In this document: positions 43,365-52,513 of the stretch, piece after piece
Numbering within the stretch: position 1 is the stretch's first letter
Layout: every line of letters begins with the position of its first letter
Assembly: GCF_000716545.1 (NCBI RefSeq)
Contig: NZ_JNWZ01000027.1
Span: 13,046 to 77,045 of the forward strand
Direction: 5' to 3'
DNA: 64,000 nt
From: Kitasatospora phosalacinea
Lineage (GTDB): Bacteria; Actinomycetota; Actinomycetes; Streptomycetales; Streptomycetaceae
The notes under the pieces: generated by a model
What the model saw: only the letters and a program-made list of their open reading frames with translations
What the model was told of the DNA's origin: nothing
The model's database searches: none
Position numbers and translations under genes: made by a program

Positions 43365-43595
43365 TCAGGAGTGGAAGTTGCGCTCCCAGCGGTGCCCGGC
43401 CGGCGCCTTCAGCCGCTCCCCGGTCAGCGGCACCCCATCGCCCGCCGCCGCGTTGCGCACCGAGCGCATCCCGGGGATGACGGTCGACACGGCGGGTGCG
43501 CTGAGCACGAACCGCACGGCGGTCTCGGCGAGTTGCCCGTCGGTGATGCCCAGGTCGGCGGTGAGCGCGGCGAGCCGGCCGTTCCGGGACGGGAC
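43365..43595 (-). pseudogene. C-terminal remnant of an aldo/keto reductase
   Basis: The minus-strand frame reads [55 protein letters not shown]. This is the C-terminal third of an aldo/keto reductase ([11 protein letters not shown] matches the NADPH site PGxR..N). No start codon and no upstream domain are present; the frame then runs into GC-rich noise under the NLR gene. It is a relic left by an insertion or deletion next to the NLR module. Confidence 0.75.
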
Positions 43596-43627
43596 CCTGG
43601 GCGGCGGGGCGGGCGGGCGCCAGGGGG

Positions 43628-45913
43628 TCACGGGGCCGGGGGCCGGAGTCCGGCGATCCGGGCCCGGACGGCTTCGGCCTCCCGGTGGCGGCCGGCCCGG
43701 TCCAGCGCCCAGACCTGGCAGCGCAGCGCCCACAGCTGCCCCTGGACGTTGGTCAGCTCCTCGAACGCGGTGGCGGCGGCCCGGAACTCCGCGATGGCCT
43801 GCTCCGAGCGGCCCGCCCGTTCCAGCACCAGCGCCCGGTTGCACCGCACCAGCGCCCGGTCCTGCGGGCCGCCGAGGGCCAGGGCCGTTTCGAGCGCCGC
43901 GTCCGCGTGGCCGAGCGCCTCCTCGGGCCGGCCCGATTCGGCGAGGACGACGGCCAGTTCGGAGCGCACGGCCATCAGCGGGTACCCGCCGTCCCGCTCC
44001 GCCAGGGCCAGCGCCTCGCGGAACACGTCGAGCGCCCGCTCGCCCTCGCCGGCCCGGGTCAGGTTGCTGCCCAGGTCGGTGAGCAGGTGCACCTGGCCGA
44101 TCCGGTCACCCGCCACCGCGCTGAGCGCGGCGCTGCCGCGCCCGGCCGCCACCGCCTCCTCGATGCGTCCGAGACTGATCAGGCACTCCCGCTGCCGGCT
44201 CAGCACCTCCACCAGCCCGGCCAGGTCGCCCTTCGCGCGGCGCTCCTCGGCCAGTGCCCGGAGGACTTCGAACGCCTCCAGGTGCCGTCCCGTCCCGTTC
44301 AGCGCCACGCCCCGCCGCAGTTCGAGGTCGGCGGCCAGGTCGGCCGCGCGGCCGGACGCCCCGGCCACCAGCCGCCGGGCGCGCGACAGCACCTCCTCGG
44401 CCTCCCGGTACCGCCCGCACTCGTTGAGCAGTCCGCCGAGCGACGCCAGGACACCCGCCCGGACGATCCCGGGTTCCGTTCCGGCGAGGGCTCCGGCCGC
44501 CTCCCGGAGGTCGGCCTCGGCCCTCCCGTGGCGGCCGGCCTCCCACAGGACGTCGCCGCGCCGGTGCAGCAGGAGGGCCGCCTCGGACGCCTCCCGCCCG
44601 CGCCGGGCGTCGGCCAGCCCGGCGTCCAGCACGGCGAGCGCGTCGTCGTAGCGCCTCGTCCCGCGCAGGAAGGGGAGCAGCAGGTCCACCAGCCTCCTGG
44701 TCGTCCCCGGCCGTCCGAGCGGCGGTTCGGCGACGGCCAGCGCGACCAGGTTGCGGCGTTCGGGTTCCAGTTCGTCCTCGGCCAGGCCCAGGTAGTGCGC
44801 GTGCAGGCGGTCCTGCACCTCCTCGTCCCGTTCCTGCTCGGCGGCGAACAGCCGCATCAGGTCGTGCATCCGCCAGCGGCCCCACCGCTCCCCCGCCTCC
44901 ACCAGGTGGGCCTGGGCGAGTTCGGCGAGCAGTTCCTCGGCGTCCGGCCCGTCCAGTCGGACGGCCGCCGCGACGGTCGGACTGGCGAGGTCGGGGCCGG
45001 GGTTGAGGGCGAAGAGGCGGAACACCCGGGCGGCGTCCGGGGTCAGGTGGGCGTAGGAGAGGGCGAAGGCGGCGCGGACGGCGAGTTCGCGGTGGCGCAG
45101 GCGCCTGAGGCGGGTGCGTTCGTCGCGGAGGGCGGCGGCCAGCGAGGACGGGGGGCGGGCGGGGGTGTCGGCGAGCAGGGCGGCGGCGATCCGCAGGGCG
45201 AGCGGCAGGCCCTCGCAGAGGCGGGCCAATTCGGCCGCGTCGGACGGGTGTCGAGCGAGCCGGGTGTCCTCGGGGCGGGCCGCGCGCAGGGCGGAGTCGA
45301 GGAGGCGGACGGCGGACGGCTCGTCCAGGACGGCGAGTTCGACCAGGCGGGCGTCGACGCCGAGGGTGTGCCGGGAGGTGATCAGGGTGTTCGCGCGGTG
45401 GCCGCCGGGGAGCAGCGGGGTGATCTGTTCGGCGCCGAACGCGTTGTCGAGCACCACCAGGACGGGCGGGCCTGGCTCGGCGAGCAGGCTGCGGTAGGCG
45501 CGGGACTTGTCCTGGAGGCCGGGCGGGATGTCCTCGGGCGGGAGGCCGAGGGCGCGCAGGAAGCCGTCGAGGACTTCGGCGGGGGCGAGTCGGCGTTCGG
45601 GGTCGTAGCCGGCCAGGTCGGCGAAGAGCGCCGGAGCGCCGGAGCGCCGGGCGGCCTGGACGACCAGTTCGGTCTTGCCGACGCCGGGCGGGCCGACCAC
45701 GGCGACCACCGCACCGCCGCCGTCCCGCGCCAACACGGCGTCCAGCAGGGCGGATTCGGCTTCGCGTCCGACGAACCGCCCCGTGCCGGGCGGGAGTCCG
45801 CCGAGCGTGGGGCGCGGGGTGCGCGGGGCGGCGAAGTTGACGGTGTCGGCCTGGTGGACGGCTCCGTGGAAGTGGCCGCCGCTGATCTCGTTGCGGGTCC
45901 GCGACCAGGTCAT
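43628..45913 (-). CDS. NLR-like NB-ARC/TPR signalling ATPase
   Basis: A 761-residue STAND protein. Residues 8-25 ([17 protein letters not shown]) are a glycine-rich amyloid/RHIM-like motif. An NB-ARC domain follows, with Walker A GPPGVGKT (74-81), Walker B VLVVLDNA (151-158), the TSR sensor (LITSRHT), GLPLAL (235-240) and MHD (349-351). About 370 residues of TPR-like repeats close the protein (for example [19 protein letters not shown]). Such proteins sense an input through the repeats, oligomerise and signal through the N-terminus. The start overlaps the stop of the small protein at 45910 (ATGA), which carries the matching motif at its C-terminus. The input is unknown; phage defence or developmental cell death are possible roles. 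Confidence 0.9.
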   Translation of the reverse strand: MTWSRTRNEISGGHFHGAVHQADTVNFAAPRTPRPTLGGLPPGTGRFVGREAESALLDAVLARDGGGAVVAVVGPPGVGKTELVVQAARRSGAPALFADLAGYDPERRLAPAEVLDGFLRALGLPPEDIPPGLQDKSRAYRSLLAEPGPPVLVVLDNAFGAEQITPLLPGGHRANTLITSRHTLGVDARLVELAVLDEPSAVRLLDSALRAARPEDTRLARHPSDAAELARLCEGLPLALRIAAALLADTPARPPSSLAAALRDERTRLRRLRHRELAVRAAFALSYAHLTPDAARVFRLFALNPGPDLASPTVAAAVRLDGPDAEELLAELAQAHLVEAGERWGRWRMHDLMRLFAAEQERDEEVQDRLHAHYLGLAEDELEPERRNLVALAVAEPPLGRPGTTRRLVDLLLPFLRGTRRYDDALAVLDAGLADARRGREASEAALLLHRRGDVLWEAGRHGRAEADLREAAGALAGTEPGIVRAGVLASLGGLLNECGRYREAEEVLSRARRLVAGASGRAADLAADLELRRGVALNGTGRHLEAFEVLRALAEERRAKGDLAGLVEVLSRQRECLISLGRIEEAVAAGRGSAALSAVAGDRIGQVHLLTDLGSNLTRAGEGERALDVFREALALAERDGGYPLMAVRSELAVVLAESGRPEEALGHADAALETALALGGPQDRALVRCNRALVLERAGRSEQAIAEFRAAATAFEELTNVQGQLWALRCQVWALDRAGRHREAEAVRARIAGLRPPAP

Positions 45914-46317
45914 CCCCGGGGCGGCGTGCCGTGGTAGTGGGTGTGGGTGTCGCCGGTGACCTTGCCCTGGATGGTCAGCACGCTGTTGAAGGTGCCGCCG
46001 CTGATCTCGTTGTGGATGGTGTCGCCGCTCAGGACGGACCGGGCCTGGCCGTGCCAGCGTTCCAGTTCGGGGCCGAACTCCGGTTCCAGCGCGGCGCGGA
46101 CGGCCAGCGCGGTGTTGAGCCGGGAGGCCGCTTCGGCGTTCTGCGGATCGCGTTCCAGCGCCACGAGTTCGGCTTCGCCGCTGCTGACCGCGGCGGCGGC
46201 CGCGTGCTGGAAGGGGCGCCGGACGAGTGCGGTCAGCCCGTTCCAGCACTGCTTGCCGAGTTCCCCGCCCGCGCCTCCGGCCAGTGCCGCCAACAGCCCC
46301 AGCGAAATCGGGTCCAT
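45910..46317 (-). CDS. Small RHIM/amyloid-motif protein paired with the NLR
   Basis: A 135-residue protein. An N-terminal domain starts MDPISLGLLAALAGGAGGEL, hydrophobic and Gly-rich like a membrane-active helix, followed by an alpha-helical region. The C-terminus (103-120, NEISGGTFNSVLTIQGKV) aligns with the first residues of the NLR (NEISGG-F shared, then V and Q positions). In bacteria, such motif sharing between an NLR N-terminus and a neighbouring effector C-terminus marks amyloid signalling pairs (BASS/RHIM-like). The start is ATG 46317. It is translationally coupled to the NLR. A pore-forming or cell-death effector role is inferred. Confidence 0.8.
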   Translation of the reverse strand: MDPISLGLLAALAGGAGGELGKQCWNGLTALVRRPFQHAAAAAVSSGEAELVALERDPQNAEAASRLNTALAVRAALEPEFGPELERWHGQARSVLSGDTIHNEISGGTFNSVLTIQGKVTGDTHTHYHGTPPRG

Positions 46318-46419
46318 CGCCCGTCCCTCCCCCTCGACCTGCCGCCCGCGTCGGGCGGCTTGCCACATTACACTCCGCTATGTGCCCCTCACCCGTGATC
46401 CGCAAGCCCCCTCCCGCCC

Positions 46420-47115
46420 GTGACGGCCGCCGAGTCGCTCTCCTCGCTCGGGCCGTACTTCGCCGTCCGGGCCGATCCGGCGCCACCGACCGGGTTCCGG
46501 CCGCTGCCCGAACTGTACGGAGCGGGCGGCCCGTTGGCGGCGCGGATCGCCGAGGTGGGGCGGGTGCTGGGGACGGGCGAAGCGCGGGTGGCGGCGTCGA
46601 CGGCGCACCTGGGGCTGGCGGCGAGGCTGTGGTCGGTGGCGCTGGGGACGGCGGTGGCGGCCGGGCGGGTGCCGGAGTTGGCCGGGGCGTGGTTCGCGCT
46701 GCCGCCGCAGGGGCCGTTCGACCTGTGGCTGCCGTCGGCGGACGGTCGGGCGGCCACCGTCGAGACGCTGGAAGCGGCGGTGCTGGAGGGGCAGTTGGCC
46801 CCGCTCGCGGAGGCGGTGCGGGCGGTCGTGCCGCTCGCGCCCGGTCTGCTGGCGGGCAACGCGGCCTCCGCGCTGGTGGGCGCGGCCCGGCAGGTGGGGT
46901 CGGTGCCGACGCTGCGCGCCCGGGCGGCCGCGCTGGCCCGGGAGCTGCTGGCCCGCCCGGCGCTGGCGGGCACCGGGGCGGTGACGGCTCCCGGCGGGCC
47001 GTTGGCGTTCCGCCGGGCGTCGTGCTGCCTGTACTACCGCGTCCCGTCCGGCGGCCTGTGCGGCGACTGCGCGTTCACCCGGCCGCCGGGACGGCGACCG
47101 GGCGTCAGGCGGTAG
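46420..47115 (+). CDS. FhuF-like (2Fe-2S) ferric siderophore reductase
   Basis: A 231-residue protein with the FhuF C-terminal iron-sulfur motif: C202-C203, then C214 and C217 (CCLYYRVPSGGLCGDC). The N-terminal two thirds is the FhuF-like helical domain. FhuF reduces ferric siderophores in the cytoplasm to release iron. The start is GTG 46420. It is divergent from the NLR pair. A substrate-binding-like protein at 47.8 kb may share the metal theme. Confidence 0.88.
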   Translation: MTAAESLSSLGPYFAVRADPAPPTGFRPLPELYGAGGPLAARIAEVGRVLGTGEARVAASTAHLGLAARLWSVALGTAVAAGRVPELAGAWFALPPQGPFDLWLPSADGRAATVETLEAAVLEGQLAPLAEAVRAVVPLAPGLLAGNAASALVGAARQVGSVPTLRARAAALARELLARPALAGTGAVTAPGGPLAFRRASCCLYYRVPSGGLCGDCAFTRPPGRRPGVRR

Positions 47116-47218
47116 CCCTCGCCCGCCGCCCCGATCCGGAACCGGTCGCCCCGCCGCACCGTCCCCCACAGGAGCACCGGCCCCACCCGGGCCGGGCCGG
47201 AAGCGGACGGGAACACCC

Positions 47219-47698
47219 ATGCACGGAGCTGGCCGGACGCCCCTGCTGATCGGGGCGGCGCTCGCCCTCGCCTCCGCCGCGACGGCCTGCACGGCGGACG
47301 CGCCGAAACCGCAGGCCGCCGAAGTCCGCACCGACGCACAGCTGTTGGCGAAGTGCGTCACCCTGCCCGCCGAGGCCGACGGCGTCCACTGGACGTACCG
47401 CACGCTCGGCACCGCGAACCCCCGCGTCCCCGGCCCCACCGACTACGGACTCGACGGCATCGCCCACCTGTCCGACGGCGAGGCCGCCCGCCTGCACGAC
47501 ACCGGCACCTGGACGCCCGCACCCGCCACCCACCAACCGCCCGCCGAACTGACCGCCCTGCTCGACCACCCCGTGGGCACCTGGCTCCGCACCCCGGCCC
47601 TGGACGACGACTCCTCCTCCAGCACGCCGCACTTCCTGCTGGACCCGGGCACGAACACCCTCTACTTCTGGGCGGTCAACCCGCACTGCGCGTCCTGA
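47219..47698 (+). CDS. Putative lipoprotein
   Basis: A 159-residue exported lipoprotein. The signal peptide LLIGAALALASAATAC has a lipobox-like end at C24. The mature part has no recognised domain; Cys46 (LAKCVTL) and the terminal HCAS could form a disulfide. Ser-rich stretch DDDSSSS near 132. It is likely modified by the Lgt/Lsp/Lnt pathway, for which lnt is in this window. Confidence 0.8.
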   Translation: MHGAGRTPLLIGAALALASAATACTADAPKPQAAEVRTDAQLLAKCVTLPAEADGVHWTYRTLGTANPRVPGPTDYGLDGIAHLSDGEAARLHDTGTWTPAPATHQPPAELTALLDHPVGTWLRTPALDDDSSSSTPHFLLDPGTNTLYFWAVNPHCAS

Positions 47699-47826
47699 CG
47701 ACCGCCGGGAACCCCGGCGCTCCCGGCACCGCGCCACGCGGGTCTGAACCCCGCCTGGGTGGCGACGGCCGGTGACCCGCCGCCCGAACGGCAGAGCAGG
47801 GGTTGGGCCCGGCGTCGCCGCCCGCC

Positions 47827-48630
47827 TCAGCCTTGTGGAGTTGGACCTGTGCGCGTCCCTCCCGTGAGCAGACCATCCGTGAGGACCGCCGGGGCCTCGG
47901 CCAGGGACGGGCCGTACCAGGTGAGGTGGCGGCCGGAGAGGAGGGCGTGCGGGAGGGTGGGGAGGGCTTCGGGGCCGTCGGTGGCGGTGAAGCGGTAGGG
48001 CTCGTCCGGGAGGATGAGCAACTCGGCGCCCAGGGCGTGGAGTTCGGGGAGGGTGAGGCGCGGGTAGCGGTCGGGGTGGTCGGCGGGGAGGAGGGTGACG
48101 CCGAGGCGGCGGAGGAGGTCGGCGGCGAAGGTGTCGCGGCCGAGGACCATCCAGGGGCGGCGCCAGATCGGGGCGATCGCGCGGACGGCGGGTGTCGGCG
48201 GCGGGAAGGACCAGGCGCGGCGGGCGGCCACCAGCCAGTCGGGGCAAGGGAGTCGGAGGGCGTCGACGAGCAGGTGGTGGAGGGAGTCGAGGGCCTGGTC
48301 GAGGTCGCGGATCCGGGTGGTCCAGACGGGGAGGCCGGCGGCGCGGAGGGCGGCCAGGTCGGGGGCGCGGTTCTCCTCCTCGTTGGCGATGACGAGGTCG
48401 GGCGCCAGGGCGCAGATGGCTTCCACCGCGGGGTTCTTGGTGCCACCGATCCGGAGGACGTCGAGCCCGGCCGGGTGGGTGCACCAGTCGGTGGCGCCGA
48501 CCAGCAGGCCGGGGGCGGTGGTGGCGACGGCCTCGGTGAGGGAGGGGACGAGGGAGACGACCCGCCGGACGGCCGGTGGCAGGCGTACGGGGTTGCCCTC
48601 GTCGTCGGTCGGGTGCCGGGTAGCGTCCAT
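47827..48630 (-). CDS. Helical backbone metal receptor (BtuF-like, no signal peptide)
   Basis: A 267-residue protein of the periplasmic-binding fold, class III (VVSLVPSLTEAVA, GLLVGATDWCTHPAG, IGGTKNPAVEAICALAPDLVIANEEEN). Members bind cobalamin or ferric siderophores. There is no signal peptide or lipobox, so it is cytoplasmic as annotated. A cytoplasmic protein of this type is found in several streptomycetes and its role is unclear. The start is ATG 48630. Confidence 0.9.
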   Translation of the reverse strand: MDATRHPTDDEGNPVRLPPAVRRVVSLVPSLTEAVATTAPGLLVGATDWCTHPAGLDVLRIGGTKNPAVEAICALAPDLVIANEEENRAPDLAALRAAGLPVWTTRIRDLDQALDSLHHLLVDALRLPCPDWLVAARRAWSFPPPTPAVRAIAPIWRRPWMVLGRDTFAADLLRRLGVTLLPADHPDRYPRLTLPELHALGAELLILPDEPYRFTATDGPEALPTLPHALLSGRHLTWYGPSLAEAPAVLTDGLLTGGTRTGPTPQG

Positions 48631-48643
48631 GCCGGGAACGCTA

Positions 48644-48678
48644 ACAGCGGTCGGCGGCCCAGGGCCGTCGACCGCTGT
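48644..48678 (-). terminator. Terminator after the amylase
   Basis: A 10-bp stem, ACAGCGGTCG with CGACCGCTGT, 21 nt past the amylase stop, with an inner GGCGGCCC/GGGCCGT pairing. Confidence 0.75.
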
Positions 48679-48698
48679 CGACGCGTGCGAGTGGCGCG

Positions 48699-51600
48699 TT
48701 ACTTCAGGTACGGGCCGTCGGTGCCGATCTTGCCCGGGGCGGCGTTCTTGCCGCCCAGGTCGAGGACGTAGACCCGCAGGTTGCCCTTGCCGGGGGCGGC
48801 GACGGCCAGGGTGCCGCCGGTGACCACCTTGACGTCGCCGGAGACGGCGTCCTTGTAGGTGCCGTTGGGGATGCCGGTGAAGGTGGCGGCGTCCGTGACG
48901 GTGACCAGCGCGAAGGAGTCGACGCCGCCGGCGGCGTCGGTGTAGCGGCGCTTGAAGGACATGCCGCCGCCCTGGACGCCCTCGGTGGAGTACTGGCCCA
49001 TCTGCAGGGCGGGGACCGCCCGGCGGATCTGGTTGAGCCGCTGCACCTGCTTGACCAGCGGCTGCTGGAGGGTGGTGGCGACGGCGCCGTCGGCCGAGGA
49101 GACCACCGAGAAGTCGGAGGCCGTCACGTTGCCGGCGACCTTGTCGCCGTAGTAGGCGCGGCCGGTGGTGGCGAGCGGGCAGGACGGGCCGCAGTCGATC
49201 TGCTTCCCGGCCTGGAACTCGATCTCGGAGCCGTAGTACAGGGTGGGGATGCCGCGGAAGGTCCACATCAGCGCCATGTTCTCCGCCCAGGCGTCGGTGC
49301 CGCCCGAGTACCGGGTGGACGACTTGTTCGGGCCGAAGTCGTGGCTGTCGACGTAGACCACGTTGTACGTGGCGTCGTTGGTCGAGTCGTCGGAGTCCTT
49401 GCCGTTGGAGAACGCGTTGTGCGCGTCGCCGAAGTTCATGTGCATCCGCATGTCGATGATGTTCATGCCGGAGAACTTCGAGTGGTCGGGCGCGTGGTAG
49501 GCGTTCCCGGCGAGGAAGGCGTTGGTGGAGGTGGGCTGGTTGCCCGGGCCGAGCTGCTCCTCGTAGTTGTACTGGTCGAGGGCGGCCTGCACGTCGTCGT
49601 CGGTGTAGTCCTTGCGCTCCTTCCAGGTGAAGAACTGCGCGGAGTGGTTGACCGAGCCGCGGTTCCACTTGTCGTTGACGAACGCCCCCACCTCGCCGAA
49701 GACGAAGAAGTTCTGCGCCTTCTGGGGCCCCCAGTCCTGGGTGACGCGCTGCTGGATGGCGGGCAGGAAGCGCCGGTTCCAGGTGACGCGCGGGACGTGC
49801 ACGGCGGTGTCGACCCGGAAGCCGTCCACGCCCATGTCGATGTACTTGTTGTAGGCGCCGATCAGGTAGTTCTGGACCGGGGCGCTCTCGGTGTTGAAGT
49901 CCGCGAGGTCGTCGTGCAGCCAGCAGGAGCGCGAGTCCTCGCCCTCCCAGTTCCCGATCCAGCACTGGTGGTAGTACTGGGCGGGGAACATGCCCGAGGT
50001 CGGGCTCGGCCACTGGCAGTTGTAGATGGTGTAGCCCTCGGGGCTCTTGTACTGGGTCGGGGTGCCCCAGCCGACGCAGGTCTGGCCGCTGGGCTGGGTG
50101 GTGGACCACAGGTCGCCGTTGTAGTACGACTTGCCGCTCTTCGGCTCGACGGTCAGGCCGTCGTACTCGAAGCCGGGCTGCTTCTCGTCGTAGTACCAGG
50201 ACCACTGCGAGTCCCGGACGCCGTAGACGGTGGGCACGTACAGGCCCTTGGCGCCCCAGCGGGAGCTGTGGTTGTAGACCACGTCCTGGTAGATCTTGAT
50301 GCCCTTGGCGTGGGCGGCGTTGATCAGGTCCTGGTAGGAGGCGCCGGCCGACTCCAGCCGCGGGTCGACCTTGTAGAAGTCGTAGCCGTGGTAGCCGTGG
50401 TAGTCGTAGTCGGAGCGGTTGAGGACGACCGGGGTGATCCAGATCGCCGAGAAGCCCAGGCCCTTGACGTAGTCGAGCTTCTGCACCAGGCCCTTGAAGT
50501 CGCCGCGGAACATCGGGTCGTTGTTGGCCGCGTTCCCGGACTTCACGTCCTGGTTGCCGCCCCGGTCGTTGGAGGTGTCGCCGTCGTTGAAGCGGGCGGT
50601 GAGCACGAAGTAGATCGGGTCCTTGCGCGGGTCGGTGCCGATCATCTCGCCGGGCTTGGCGGCCGGCGGGGCCTCACCGGTGGTGGCGACCGCGGCGGCG
50701 GAGGCGGCGGAGACGTTACCGGCGGCGTCCAACGCCTTCACGGTGTAGGTGTAGACGGTGCGCGCCTCCAGGCCGCTGTCCGAGTACACCGTCGAGCCGA
50801 CGTTGATCACCGAGGTGCCCTTGGTCCCGCCGCTGCGGGTGACCTGGTAGCCCGTCACCCCGGTGTTGTCGGTGGACGGTTCCCAGGTCAGCACGATGGA
50901 CGTGTCGGTCGCGTTGGCCACCACGCCGCTCGGCGCGCTCGGCGCGGTGGTGTCGGGGACGACGGCCGCGCACGGGTCGGCGGCGCCCCCGGTGACCTTG
51001 CCGTTCTGCACGGTGCTGACGCCCGCCGGGACGACGTAGTTGGCACCGTTGTTGTTGTCCCAGGTGCCGTTGCCGTTGTTGAACGTCGCCGCCATGGTGG
51101 CCGCGGAGCCCAGGTCGACGGTGCGCTTGTACCAGCCGGGGCAGGCGAGTTGCATGCCGATGCCGGGCACCGACGTCCAGGCCCCGCCCGCCGGGGCGTA
51201 GTGCAGGTTGACGACGCTCCAGCCGACCACGGCGGTCGAGTAGAACACGGTGGCGCTCTTGCCCGCCGGGGTGCTGCCGCTCGCCGAGGGGGAAGGGGAC
51301 GGGGAAGGGCTGGCGGACGAGGACGGGGACGAGGACGGAGAGGCGGAGGCGCTCGGGCTCGGGCTGGTCGTGGCGCACGGCGCGGTGCCGCCGATGACGC
51401 CGTCCTTGACCGTCACCACGCCCGTCCCGAGGGCGTAGTTCTTGCCACCGTTGTTGTCCCAGGTGCCGGAGCCGTTGTTGAACGTCGCCTGGAGGCCGGT
51501 CGCGGTGCCCAGGTCGACGGTCTTCTTCACCCAGTCGGTGCAGGCCGCCTCCATCGCGACGCCGGGCGCGGTGGTCCAACTGCCGCCGTTGGGGGCGTAG

Positions 51601-52157
51601 TGCAGGTCGTAGGCCGTCCAGTTGCGGGTCTTGGTGTAGTAGTAGACGGTCGTGCCCGCGCCGGTCGAGGACTGGCCCGGGCTCGGGCTGGGGCTCGAAC
51701 TCGGGGTGCCGGTACCGCCGTTGTCGGTGCCGCACGGGTCGCTGTGGGCGATCACGCCGTCCTTGACCACCACGGTGCCGGTGCCCAGGGCGTAGTTCTT
51801 GCCACCGTTGTTGTCCCAGGTGCCGGAGCCGTTGTCGAACGTCGCCTGGAGGCCGGTCGCGGCGCCCAGGTCGACGGTCTTCTTCACCCAGTCGGTGCAG
51901 GCCGCCTCCATCGCGACGCCGGGCACGGTGGTCCAGCTGCCGCCGTCCGGGGCCCAGTGGAGGTCGTAGGCCGTCCAGTTGCGGGTCTTGGTGTAGTAGA
52001 AGACGGTGGCCGTGTTGCTGCCACTCGCCGCGGTGCCGGTCGCCGCGCTGGCGGTGGCGCCGAGTTGGGCCGTGGAGAGCAGACTGGCGGTGAGTGCCGC
52101 CGCCGCTGTGAGCACGAGGGCGGTGGGGCGCCGTCGGTGCCGTGGTCGTCTGATCAA
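48699..52157 (-). CDS. Secreted GH13 alpha-amylase with three CBM25-like modules and an Fn3 domain
   Basis: A 1152-residue exported enzyme. A signal peptide starts the protein (RRRPTALVLTAAAALTASLLS). Three starch-binding modules of CBM25 type follow (about 45-130, 165-250 and 310-400), then an Fn3 domain (about 415-500) and a GH13 barrel to the end. Catalytic residues are the nucleophile Asp (GFRVDTAVH, about 777), acid/base Glu (FGEVGAF, about 817) and Asp of VDSHDFG (about 935); DVVYNH is the first conserved region. Many Cys suggest disulfides. TTG 52157 with GAGGGG upstream is the start; the frame is open further back but no better start is seen. It degrades starch or glycogen-like glucans. 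Confidence 0.9.
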   Translation of the reverse strand: MIRRPRHRRRPTALVLTAAAALTASLLSTAQLGATASAATGTAASGSNTATVFYYTKTRNWTAYDLHWAPDGGSWTTVPGVAMEAACTDWVKKTVDLGAATGLQATFDNGSGTWDNNGGKNYALGTGTVVVKDGVIAHSDPCGTDNGGTGTPSSSPSPSPGQSSTGAGTTVYYYTKTRNWTAYDLHYAPNGGSWTTAPGVAMEAACTDWVKKTVDLGTATGLQATFNNGSGTWDNNGGKNYALGTGVVTVKDGVIGGTAPCATTSPSPSASASPSSSPSSSASPSPSPSPSASGSTPAGKSATVFYSTAVVGWSVVNLHYAPAGGAWTSVPGIGMQLACPGWYKRTVDLGSAATMAATFNNGNGTWDNNNGANYVVPAGVSTVQNGKVTGGAADPCAAVVPDTTAPSAPSGVVANATDTSIVLTWEPSTDNTGVTGYQVTRSGGTKGTSVINVGSTVYSDSGLEARTVYTYTVKALDAAGNVSAASAAAVATTGEAPPAAKPGEMIGTDPRKDPIYFVLTARFNDGDTSNDRGGNQDVKSGNAANNDPMFRGDFKGLVQKLDYVKGLGFSAIWITPVVLNRSDYDYHGYHGYDFYKVDPRLESAGASYQDLINAAHAKGIKIYQDVVYNHSSRWGAKGLYVPTVYGVRDSQWSWYYDEKQPGFEYDGLTVEPKSGKSYYNGDLWSTTQPSGQTCVGWGTPTQYKSPEGYTIYNCQWPSPTSGMFPAQYYHQCWIGNWEGEDSRSCWLHDDLADFNTESAPVQNYLIGAYNKYIDMGVDGFRVDTAVHVPRVTWNRRFLPAIQQRVTQDWGPQKAQNFFVFGEVGAFVNDKWNRGSVNHSAQFFTWKERKDYTDDDVQAALDQYNYEEQLGPGNQPTSTNAFLAGNAYHAPDHSKFSGMNIIDMRMHMNFGDAHNAFSNGKDSDDSTNDATYNVVYVDSHDFGPNKSSTRYSGGTDAWAENMALMWTFRGIPTLYYGSEIEFQAGKQIDCGPSCPLATTGRAYYGDKVAGNVTASDFSVVSSADGAVATTLQQPLVKQVQRLNQIRRAVPALQMGQYSTEGVQGGGMSFKRRYTDAAGGVDSFALVTVTDAATFTGIPNGTYKDAVSGDVKVVTGGTLAVAAPGKGNLRVYVLDLGGKNAAPGKIGTDGPYLK
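51431..51652. repeat. Direct repeat: second CBM25 module DNA
   Basis: Nearly identical to 51788-52009 (first module), offset 357 nt (119 codons), with only scattered differences. This indicates recent duplication or gene conversion of the binding module. The third module is more diverged. Confidence 0.85.
51788..52009. repeat. Direct repeat: first CBM25 module DNA
   Basis: Partner of 51431-51652. Both encode the NWTAYDLHW/Y and GSGTWDNNGGKNYALGTG segments of the module. Confidence 0.85.
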
Positions 52158-52513
52158 GGGGGTGCCCCTCGGTGCAGGGCCGCAGGCGGTGGGGAACTGC
52201 CTCGCGGCAGGGATGGGTGGGGGAGCTTGCGCAAGAACCTGCAAGAGCTTCCAGGAGGTTACTGAGGCATGACCGGCCTGTAAAGACTTCCTGACGCTGC
52301 CCATTGACGGACAATCAGGCACCAATCCACCCCACGTGCAGAAAAAACTTTCCGCAACCACCAGAGCTCTGGAGGGAATTGCGGCACGGACCGATGAGTT
52401 CCTCCATGATCACCAGTCAGTAGTCGTGGAGGGTGCGCCACAGCCGGACAGAGGCCGCGGCGTCCACCGATCCGACCACCGACAACCGGACCCGAGACAC
52501 CGAGGAACCACCG
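52158..52513. other. Intergenic region between divergent amylase and reductase genes
   Basis: Gene-free, 356 bases. The part nearest the amylase holds direct repeats described separately. The part before the reductase holds a GAGGAA ribosome site. The remainder is AT-richer than average (for example AAAAAACTTTCCG near 52340). I see no gene. Confidence 0.6.
52225..52246. promoter_or_regulatory. Candidate MalR-type operator before the amylase
   Basis: Read on the minus strand this is CTTGCAGGTTCTTGCGCAAG: TCTTGC appears twice with 10-nt spacing, and CTTGCGCAAG is a palindrome. Direct repeats with CTTGCA are typical of streptomycete alpha-amylase promoters controlled by MalR/Reg1. The site lies about 70-90 nt upstream of the TTG start. 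Confidence 0.6.
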
